A DNA stretch of 64,000 nt from Ampelomyces quisqualis (lineage: Eukaryota > Ascomycota > Dothideomycetes > Pleosporales > Phaeosphaeriaceae): assembly GCA_018398575.1 (NCBI GenBank), contig JAGTXZ010000018.1:310001-374000 (forward strand), read 5' to 3'. The position numbers were made by a program, and so were the translations under genes. This document shows, one piece after another, positions 56,065 to 64,000 of this stretch (position 1 is its first letter; the number at the start of each line of letters is the position of its first letter). The notes beneath the pieces were generated by a model. It was given only the letters and a program-made list of their open reading frames with translations. It was not told where the DNA came from and searched no databases.

Positions 56065-56584
56065 CTTGACGGCACGAAACAGATGACTGGCGACAGTTGC
56101 TTAGAGATGAAGGGATCCGGTGAATATCGATGTCGTCGGAAGCTCGCCAGGAGGAAATCTGTAGGTCGATAATAGCGACAGCTAATGTTGCCGCGCAGTC
56201 CGCTTGTGCGCGTCACCTGTTCAAGTCAAGTCGCACGCTGTCAGTTGTCAGCAACATCTACGCGCGCATTGTATCCCAAACTTACTTGGATGAAGTCACG
56301 GTCTAGAAAGTCCCAGGGCGAGAGAGCTCGAGTAACCAACTGAAGACGCGTTGACAAGCCACGCCCACCGTGACATCCCGCATTCTCCGGTGGAATGGAC
56401 GCCGCTAGACATGTAGAGTTAGTGTGGTAGTCGCGGGTGAAAGGCGGGGCGGGGCTCGGGTAATTGGGCGGTTAACCAAGAGTCGGGGTCAAGCCGAGGC
56501 AGATCAGCACAGAGCTGCCACGGAAGGACAACGGGCCGCATCCCAGATTGTTGGCTGTGTGCTAGGGTACAGAGGACTATAACC
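56065..56584. other. Acyl-CoA ligase upstream region
   Basis: About 520 bp upstream of the ligase start, ordinary composition, no gene. It ends where TA-rich sequence begins. Confidence 0.5.
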
Positions 56585-56960
56585 AGGTGGCCTGCCAAAA
56601 TTATTTAGGACTTTCAAATTTGTTTTAAACAACCCTACTACAGCTAACTATTGAATCCTACAGCATTGATTGTTAAAGTAAATTATATTATAGTATTAGT
56701 ACATAGTAGCCTTTAGTAAGTTAGGTCTTTAATATATTATATAAGCTTATCTTCTTATTATAGCGTAAGTTTTTTCTAGTTAAAGTATTTAGTAGCTTAT
56801 AAGCTCTAACAGCCCTAGTATCTTTAGGCTAGCGTAACTCTATTAACACTAAACTAGCTAGCATACTCCTAGTACATAAGATTATCTCCTAGCTTACAAA
56901 ATTTAATTACTATAAATGCCTTATCAATGAGGTTTATATTAAAAGAGTTATTAAGTGTTG
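56585..56960. mobile_element. Short TA-rich block, probable transposon remnant
   Basis: About 375 bp with sharply raised TA content, stops in all frames and abrupt edges, like the other mutated elements in this window. No terminal inverted repeats could be found by eye, and no coding trace is left, so its class is unknown. Confidence 0.5.
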
Positions 56961-57377
56961 AAGTTGGGGTGCATGTCGCATTATTTGAAGTTTGGCGATC
57001 GCCACGTGCACGGGCACGGTATTGCCGGCTTTCTCTTTCGCCCGAGAGCCTATGACAGGATCATGTACAGGCGTTGGTGGGCAAGCTGGTGGATCTTCAT
57101 CACCAAGGATTGGTATATTTCACGACGCCGAGACGAGCTTTGCGTAGCCATTAGCATGCAAATAGACAGAGGGTTGGACTGCATTTATTCTTGATTCTTC
57201 GACAGCAACCCACTGCACCCCCTCAATACTGTAATAAAGACTCAACCCCAGGAAACAGCGTGTCAGCGCCGGACGCCAGGTTTCGTAGGAACGAACGTCG
57301 GAGAAATGGGGATCCGAACATCCAAACATCCAAAACCGAGAATGACACGTTGGTACCCGCAGAGATGTTCCGCATAT
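56961..57377. other. Gene-free spacer before the 26-bp repeat
   Basis: Ordinary composition. A 79-codon plus-strand frame starting MLKLGCMSHYLKF has no recognisable domain and is judged fortuitous. Confidence 0.4.
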
Positions 57378-57577
57378 GAATTGTGGGAACCGCTGAGCGG
57401 AACGAGCCGTGGGAACCGTTGAGCGAAGCGAGATGTGGGGAGCGTTGAGGAAAACGAGCCGTGGGCAGCGTTGAGGAAAACGAGCCGTGGGGAGTGTTGA
57501 GAAAGATGAGCCGTAGAAACCGTTGAGCGAATCGAGCCGTGGAAAGCGTTGAGCGAAACGAGCTGGGAGAACCGTGG
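57378..57577. repeat. Degenerate 26-bp tandem repeat (7.7 copies)
   Basis: Seven complete 26-bp units (57378, 57404, 57430, 57456, 57482, 57508 and 57534) and a partial eighth. The consensus is GAGCCGTGGGAA, then CCGTTGAGCGAAAC; units differ at several positions, so the array is old or under relaxed selection. Because 26 is not a multiple of three, the frame shifts each unit and gives a pseudo-periodic 26-residue pattern in the open minus-strand frames. No coding role is inferred. Confidence 0.9.
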
Positions 57578-58218
57578 ATTGCACCTATAATTTTTTTTTT
57601 TCGGGTCAACCTGCGCGTGATTCGCACTTGACTGGTAGGGTGGTAAAGAGATCTGCTGTGCAATAGATAAGAAGCCCGCCACCCATCCCCTTCGTCCGCT
57701 CAAGCTGTTCTTTTTATTAGTCCTCAACGGGGCGGTAGGGTTATACTTGCCGAAAACCACCACCACACCCCTCAGGTGTATGTTTTCAGCACGGCGGACT
57801 GGTTCACTTGGGGGCCAAACCTGCCTTTGCAATACGCCTTTGTGTCCTTTCACTCAGAACCCTAGCAACCCCGAACGTATCTTCCGCCCGGTGATGCATT
57901 ATGGTGGATGTTGGAGGACGCTGGAGACGGCACGAGCAGGCGCAGAGGAGCTGCCGGACTAGTGATGACGCCTCTCCAGTAAGCCAGGCTTTCAGATGAG
58001 GGTACAATGGCAGAAAAAGTAGTTCTGAAGTTCGATGAGAAGCGAGGGCAGGAACGATATCCTAAGGAACTATTGGATGGACAAGGAAGGGTTGCGGGAT
58101 ACTAAAAGGATGGAGGGTCGTGACATAAAGAGCGAAAGCTGAGTGAGGTAAAGAAGTGGTAGAAGAATATGCGGGAGTTGGTTACACTTGAAGTATGATC
58201 CGATCAACGCGTTCTTGC
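57578..58218. other. Spacer between the two minisatellites
   Basis: About 640 bp without a gene. It starts with a run of T (about 57591-57601). Around 57763-57785 there is a small palindrome, ACACCCCTCAGGTGT. Confidence 0.4.
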
Positions 58219-58377
58219 TGCTGTCTCGATGTAGGCTCCTACTGCTGTCTCGATGTAGGCTCCTACTGCTGTCTCGATGTAGGCTCCTACTGCTGTCTCG
58301 ATGTAGGCTCCTACTGCTGTCTCGATGTAGGCTCCTACTGCTGTCTCGATGTAGGCTCCTACTGCTGGCTCGATGTA
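58219..58377. repeat. 24-bp minisatellite (6 identical copies plus partial)
   Basis: Six identical copies of TGCTGTCTCGATGTAGGCTC plus CTAC (24 bp) start at 58219, 58243, 58267, 58291, 58315 and 58339, with a diverged partial seventh to 58377. Identity between copies indicates recent expansion. As 24 is divisible by three, each frame that lacks a stop codes for a repeating octapeptide, for example SSRSLHRD or AYIETAVG on the minus strand and CCLDVGSY on the plus strand. There are no spacers, so this is not a CRISPR array. Confidence 0.95.
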
Positions 58378-59059
58378 AACAATCCATTGACGTAAATCCA
58401 GGGACATAGGAAAGCGCAGACGCGAGGATACAGAAGGTCGAATAGACTGATAGGTAAGACCATCCGGAACACCTTATTGCTACTGTCACGAGGTAATTCA
58501 GACTAGGTAGTTACCGAGCACGGAAAGTGCAAACATGCGAAAATTTGAACACTGCGAGGGTCGATGTTTTCGGCTTATAGCACGAAATATCCAGGAAATC
58601 TAAGGGTGTAATTGTTGTCATTGACTTTGATCAGCTACGAGCGATATAGTTTTCGGAAAAAAGTACGCAGTGATGCCGAAAAGCGGGATGCACCCCTTTG
58701 CGGTCAAGGCATGGATCATTTCTCAGACGGGTGTTGCAGGTCACTGAGAAAGTGTCTTCACAAATAACAAAACTGAGCCCAGGGCATTGCGAGGATTAAA
58801 GGATTTTGAGTAGTGAATGGGGATAGTGCAGGTCATCAAGAATGAGGCTTATCTCAGACCTTCTTTCGCTGTTGCATCGATCTCATAAAAAGCGCGTGCA
58901 ATCCATAAATAACATCACTTGATAATAAGACGTAATTGTTTCTAAATCTCTCTCTTTCCCCCAGTGAATCCTGGCGTCGAAACAGGTAAAGGGATGCGCT
59001 ACGTTGTGTTGGCGTTTGCTGTCGCTAGAGGTGTACGTCCCCTGCCTCTCTGTCCTATA
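58378..59059. other. Gene-free spacer before the large TA-rich region
   Basis: About 680 bp of near-normal composition; no gene found. The sequence becomes strongly TA-rich after about 59060. Confidence 0.45.
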
Positions 59060-62000
59060 TCTTTACTATTAATTTGAGTTGGATAGCTAATATTGCGTCT
59101 TTCAAACGTGTTATCTTGATTTATAAATCAATTATCTGTGTATACAACCTAGATTATTTACAATGTATAGGTATCGCAACCAGTTAAGCAGAGTTTAACT
59201 AGAGTCCTAGACAATAATAGCGCTAAAGAGAAAGTACAGCTTTTCTTATCTAGATTTATCGCCTAACCTTCTAAACAAACTAGTATTTATCTAAGAATAA
59301 TATAATTCTGTTAGCACTTCTCAAATACTAAATTAAAGAAAAAGTAGAAGATTAACAAACAAACCTCCTTGCATTTTTATATAGTTTTTAAAGATATATA
59401 GTACACTGTTCTAAGCAGATTATTAGTAATAGGTAGAGGTAAATTAGTATGTAATAAGAATATAATTAAGTTAGAAATAAAGCTTTACGCAGTTTTTATT
59501 ACTCTAGTAGATAGGTTAGAGTTAGAGTAGAATAGAGTTTAGAGTTAGTATATAAGAAGCTTATATAGCAATAAAGTTATAAGGCTATAATAGTAGTATA
59601 GGTAGAAGTAAGTTAATTCTTATTCTACTACTTTAGTAGAACTACTTTTTTTATAGATATATATAGATACGTGTTTTCTCTTAGAATATACTAGAGTACG
59701 CTAGTAAATAGGTTTAGAGTACTCCTCTATAGGTAGTAGTTAGGTTAGAGTACAACCTAAGAGAAGTAGAGTAGGGTTTAGGTTATACAAGGGCTAGTGT
59801 AGGGTTTAAGTTAAGAGGTTAAGCTTAGGAGGTTAAGGTTAGGTTATTAGTTTAGTTAAAGTACCTACTATAGAGTTATACTTGTATAGTGCCTCTAATC
59901 TAACGCCTGTAACAAGTGTATTACTTAGGGGTAAAGTAGAGTAAAAGAAATAAGTTTATTTTAGTATATATCCTAAAATAAGGTTATTGTAGAAACTAGG
60001 TTTAGGCACCTATAGTTTAAACTTACAGCTATTTAATTAGCTTTATAACCTGCTTATTATAGTTATTTATTATAGTTTTTTACTTTACTTGTTTTCGCTA
60101 GTTAAGAGCTACTCTTTATTATATTTTTTTATTATACTTCCTAGTCTAAGAAATAAGAAGGCCTTAATCTCTTTTTCTATAGGCGCTACTTATACTAAGG
60201 AGTCTAGAGTAGTGCACTATATAATAGAGTTATAAATTCTCTAATATTACTTTCTCTATTACTCCTCTACTTCTTATTGCTTGTCTAATCCTTAAAACGT
60301 TAGATTCTAGAGCTAGTTAGACTAGTAAAATTAATAGGACCTAAAAGCTTAAGTAGATCTTAGATACTATTAGCGCTGTGTTAAGATCCTATAGTTAGTA
60401 ATTATAGTGTAGAACAGTTTAGTTATACGTCCTTCTTAGTAATTACGTGTTTTACAACTATAATCTTCTAAATTATTTCTACTCTAAGCCTATGCTATTA
60501 ATCTTATAGAATGTTTCTTATAGTATTAAACAAGTGCTTAACTCTAACTTCTACAAGCTATACAGCTAGTACGTCTTTAGCTACCTAAGCTAGGCATAGG
60601 TTGTAACAAACACATGCAAATATATATTACATCTAATACCTTATAAAGAGCTTAGTAATAGATTATGTAAGAGGTTAGTAGAATAGTACTAAACGCCTTC
60701 TAATAACGCTCTAACTTAGTTACTACGCCTACTATAAGTATAAGCCTATTACATTAGATAAAAGATAAGTTTTTCTTATTCTTCTATACAAGACCTATAG
60801 GTATATAGCTAATCTAGAATCTCTAATATAATACATACTCCTATATACCTCTAATACGTATCTAATTTAATTCTAATAGCTGTACCTACTTATATTATTA
60901 CATTATAAGAGAAACTTTATTCTGCTAGTAATAGCATTTAGATAATATAATAATTTACTTTTAAAAAGATTGCGTTAAAACGTATAGAACAATATCTAAA
61001 TTAGATCTGTTTGTAACCTTAAATCTATTAAATACAGTTAAGATCCCTTAGATCTTCTAGCAGCTAAAGCCTTTAGGTTTAGACCTTTCTATTAATATAC
61101 AGTTAGGGTTACTTTAGTAAAAGTTGCGTTTAGCGCTAGGATAGAAACTTAGAGACTATTAATAACCTAGGAGTATTAGAGGTAACGCTAATAACTCCTC
61201 CTAAAGCTAGACTAGCACTTGTTAGGAAAATTTAATGTTATTAGAGTTGGTAACATCTACAATACTGTTAATACAACTATACTACTAGCTACTAGATAGT
61301 TCTTAACTATACTCTACTGTGCTAAGTAATAATAGTAATACCTAGCATACTACTATTAGTAGCCTAGTTTATAGAACTCTTTTATAAAATAGTTTATAGT
61401 TTTTATATTTAATATAGCTTTGCACTATCTGCACAACTATACCGCTAGTTAGTAGCCTACTCTTAACTATACCTAACTATAATTTAAGTCTAAGGTAGTC
61501 TCTTTAATAGCGCTATTACTTAGTTTAGGTTTTGCTGCAAATCTATACTATTCTTACACTTTAAATTAATTTTGCGTTACGTCTACGTATATACTTCTTT
61601 TATAATACTCTTTATATTCTTATACTTTTAGGACTAGGCTATATATTGTAGTAAAGTAATATAGAAAGTAAGTCTAAAGAGCGCTTAAGGCACAGCTAAG
61701 GGCATAGACAAGATATAATAGCTAAAGAGCTATTAGAGGATAATAACCTATATAATACACACCTAATAATAATATATTTAATTCTATATTAAATCTAATA
61801 GGCCTTAGAGGTAAATAACGCTCTACTACATATAGCAACTAATTATAACTCTAAATTCCTATTAGCCTAGGCCTTAGAAGGCTGCGCACCTGCGTATACA
61901 CCTACGCTCTTCTATAGTTTTTGTAACCTAGAAATTGTAGGAATGCAACAGTCTAACAAGTATTTAGTAAGCTGCTATAGTTCTCTCTAAAATATAATTA

Positions 62001-64000
62001 GTATCTATTCTAAGAACATAGAGTTAGTACTCTAAGATTAAAGGAACAGAAAATAGGATCTAGAGCAACGCCTATCTAGAGCGTCTAGAGTAACGCCTAT
62101 CTAAAGTACCTAGATTAGCTACTACTAGAACTAAGTTAGAAGGAGGATTAAGCAGACCCTAAAAAGCAGAGTAATAGCTAAAGAAGTAAGACGCAAGCTA
62201 TAGCTAAAGCTGTATTAGACTAAGTAAAGGTATAAAGTTATTATGCTCTACTAAGTATATAGTACACTAAAGAAGCTCTAGAGTATAGACAATAGAGATA
62301 ACTAAAAGTAGACTAAGAAAGACATTAAAACAAGTAGTTAGAAAGAAAAGAAAACTAATAATTGCTTAGATAGCAAGTATAAAGAAATTAGAAAGAAATT
62401 AGTAGACTTTATAACAGAAGCTCTATTACACATTAGAAAAGCTTAAGCCTTTAGCTTTTTAGCAACCTTATACAAAGTAGTAACTTTAATTCTAGTCTTT
62501 TATACTATTACTCTTCTTTAGTTTATTTAAATAAGCTCTAACTACTATTTAGGTAGCCTAAAAAAGTAACGCAGAGATAACATAGAACTGCTTAATAGTA
62601 TATTAAGTTGTTAACGCCTTAAATACTCTAACAGACAGAAAGCTCTACTACTAACGCTTATAGAGTTAATAAAAGAAGCTAGCGCAAATATAAGTAGTGC
62701 GCTAGAAGAGTAGGCTAAACAGCTATTAGAAGAGCACTTTAGGCGCAGAAGTATAGGCTAAGACAACTTAATATTAAGAGCTCTTTAGATGCTAGTAGAG
62801 TCTCTTAACTAAGTATAGCTTCTATTATATATAACGCAGTTACTGCCTTACTTAGTAGAGAATATACTATTATTTAATAGGACTAACGTTACAGACTTTT
62901 TAGAGCGCTTTAAAGACTTCTTAAAGTACTATAGCTTTACAGACTAGATAATAATTAACAGGCTAGTTACTTACTATAAGCTAAGGCAGAAGACTATTAT
63001 ACAGGCGTCTAAAGAGTATGCAGAAGCCTAAGACAACTACTTATAGAGAGAGCTCTACAATAGCCTTTAACAACGCTTTAGAAATAATAACAAAAGTTAA
63101 TAAAAAGAACGTATAGAGTACTTTAAACACTAGCTAGGCTAGTGCTAAATAAGATTAGACTTAAAGATTAGAGACTACTTGCAGGACTTTTAAATCTGCA
63201 GTAAAAGGTATATTAAAGCAGGCACTATTAATAAGGACTATTATAGCTACTACCTTGTTAAGAAACTGCTGCTCTAATACGCAATAAGGGTCTTAGAGAA
63301 GTTTAGCCTAAAAACAAACACCCTAAAGGACTTTAAGTACAAAAAGATCTAAGACTATCTAGTAAAGCGCCTAGAAGTAGAAGAAGAAGCGCGTATATTA
63401 AATCTAGTAGAAGCTATAAGAGCCTTTAAACTAGAGGTAGAGTTTAAAGTAGAACTAGTAGCTAAACAACTATTAGCTCTACTGCAACAAAATAACTTTA
63501 AACTTAGAATTAAGCTAGAAATAAACTTCTAACTTACTACTTTTTAGTTGCTAGCAAAGAGCACTCTATTTAGGAACTAGCGCAAGTAAGCTCTTTCTAG
63601 CGCAGCGCCTATAAAGAATAAAGTAGATAACTTTATAGATAAGATGCTATAGCTTAGGCTTAACTAAATAACTATTAAGCAGTAGCTATAGAGTATGTAA
63701 TAGACCTCTTGCAAAGTAAAGCTTATAAATAACCTAGTTATTTACGCTTTAGTTTACAAGTAAACTAAAGAACAATTAAGAGCCCTGTAACTATACATAC
63801 CTTAGATAGCTCTATAGAACTAGAGCTATTAGAACTACAGGCAATAGCAGTAAGCATAGAGGAATAATAACTATTAGCGTAACAGCTAGAGCTATAGCTA
63901 CTTAAACAACAATTAGAACTACTAGCAGAGACGTACTAGTAGAGGACTACTAAGTAGCTTTAGGATAAACTGTTAGATTTGTAATAAGACTAGGCATCTA
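59060..64000. mobile_element. Large TA-rich transposon graveyard (RIP-like), runs off the window
   Basis: Almost 5 kb of very TA-rich DNA with no frame long enough to be a gene. TA steps are extremely common while CA/TG steps look scarce, which is the RIP pattern. Some coding traces remain on the plus strand: near 62140-62400 a Lys/Arg-rich stretch resembles the tail of a pogo/Fot1-type transposase (weak), and from about 62590 a gag-like frame can be followed. The region is probably a nest of more than one element. Its right end is outside the window, and no LTR pair could be recognised. Confidence 0.8.
62590..63530 (+). pseudogene. RIP-mutated retrotransposon gag-like ORF
   Basis: One plus-strand frame (in phase with 62840) reads as a protein interrupted by stops: NRTNVTDFLERFKDFLKYYS, then RLVTYYKLRQKTI, ASKEYAEA-stop-DNYL-stop-RELYNSL, RIEYFKH, RVLEKFSLKTNTLKDFKYKK and DYLVKRLEVEEEARILNLVE. 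Most stops (TAG, TAA) stand where Trp or Gln would be expected, as C-to-T mutation of TGG and CAG/CAA produces. The pattern matches gag-like proteins of fungal Ty3/Gypsy-type retrotransposons. It is non-functional. The reverse transcriptase would lie beyond the window. Confidence 0.65.

Noticed and set aside
58219..58377. CRISPR array
   Set aside because: The repeats are directly contiguous with no variable spacers, and the genome is eukaryotic.
59700..59870. Telomere-like TTAGGTTA runs
   Set aside because: There is no regular TTAGGG array; the pieces are scattered within TA-rich mutated transposon sequence.
1..64000. tRNA, 5S rRNA or other structured RNA genes
   Set aside because: I looked for the usual tRNA T-loop and A/B-box patterns and a fungal 5S-like sequence and found none that fit; a covariance-model scan would be decisive.

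Overview
The window looks like nuclear DNA of a filamentous ascomycete, most likely a Dothideomycete of the Pleosporales type. Genes are dense and carry short (about 45-130 nt) GT-AG introns with CTRAC-like branch points. The proteins match fungal families: gamma-tubulin, epsilon-COP, USE1 SNARE, APSES factor, Zn2Cys6 factor, hybrid histidine kinase. GC-balanced gene blocks alternate abruptly with very TA-rich, stop-riddled blocks, which is the usual look of transposons inactivated by repeat-induced point mutation (RIP). The species assignment is inference.

Layout. 0.8-6 kb: gamma-tubulin, a Pgc1-like glycerophosphodiesterase and epsilon-COP, all on the minus strand. 6-9 kb: a lone SAM methyltransferase (-) diverging from spermidine synthase (+). 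10.6-12.6 kb: NAD kinase (+). 14-16.3 kb: Zn2Cys6 regulator (+), followed by a broken or unresolved minus-strand gene (16.5-18.1 kb). 19-20 kb: PEP-mutase/isocitrate-lyase-family enzyme (+). 20.4-21.66 kb: a protein kinase with two C-terminal C2H2 fingers (-) that has lost its N-lobe at the edge of a 1.2-kb TA-rich element. 23.5-27.3 kb: hybrid histidine kinase (-). 28-31.2 kb: secreted GH31 alpha-glucosidase (-). 31.5-31.9 kb: a MITE-like element with 34-bp inverted ends. 33.6-39.5 kb: disordered protein, Smr-domain protein with a CaaX end, USE1, and a small con-8-like protein (all -). 43.4-45.1 kb: C2H2 factor (+). 46.4-56.1 kb: glutathione peroxidase (+), PTPA (-), DMT transporter (-), MBP1-like APSES factor (-), complex I NDUFB7 (+), peroxisomal acyl-CoA ligase (-). 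56.1-59 kb: no genes, but a small TA-rich block and two minisatellites. 59-64 kb: a large TA-rich transposon graveyard in which a retrotransposon gag-like frame can still be read.

Most genes are unrelated housekeeping or signalling genes; there is no secondary-metabolite cluster or obvious new defence system. The most interesting items are the kinase-C2H2 fusion truncated at a TA-rich element, the prenylation motif on the Smr protein, introns of 48 and 51 nt that keep the frame open when retained (one directly before the catalytic lysine segment of the acyl-CoA ligase), a GC-AG intron, two minisatellites, and a recurrent TACTCCGTA motif between genes.

Multi-exon models were built by hand from conserved protein frames and splice consensus. 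In most cases the exon lengths sum to a whole number of codons, which supports them, but no transcript evidence was available.
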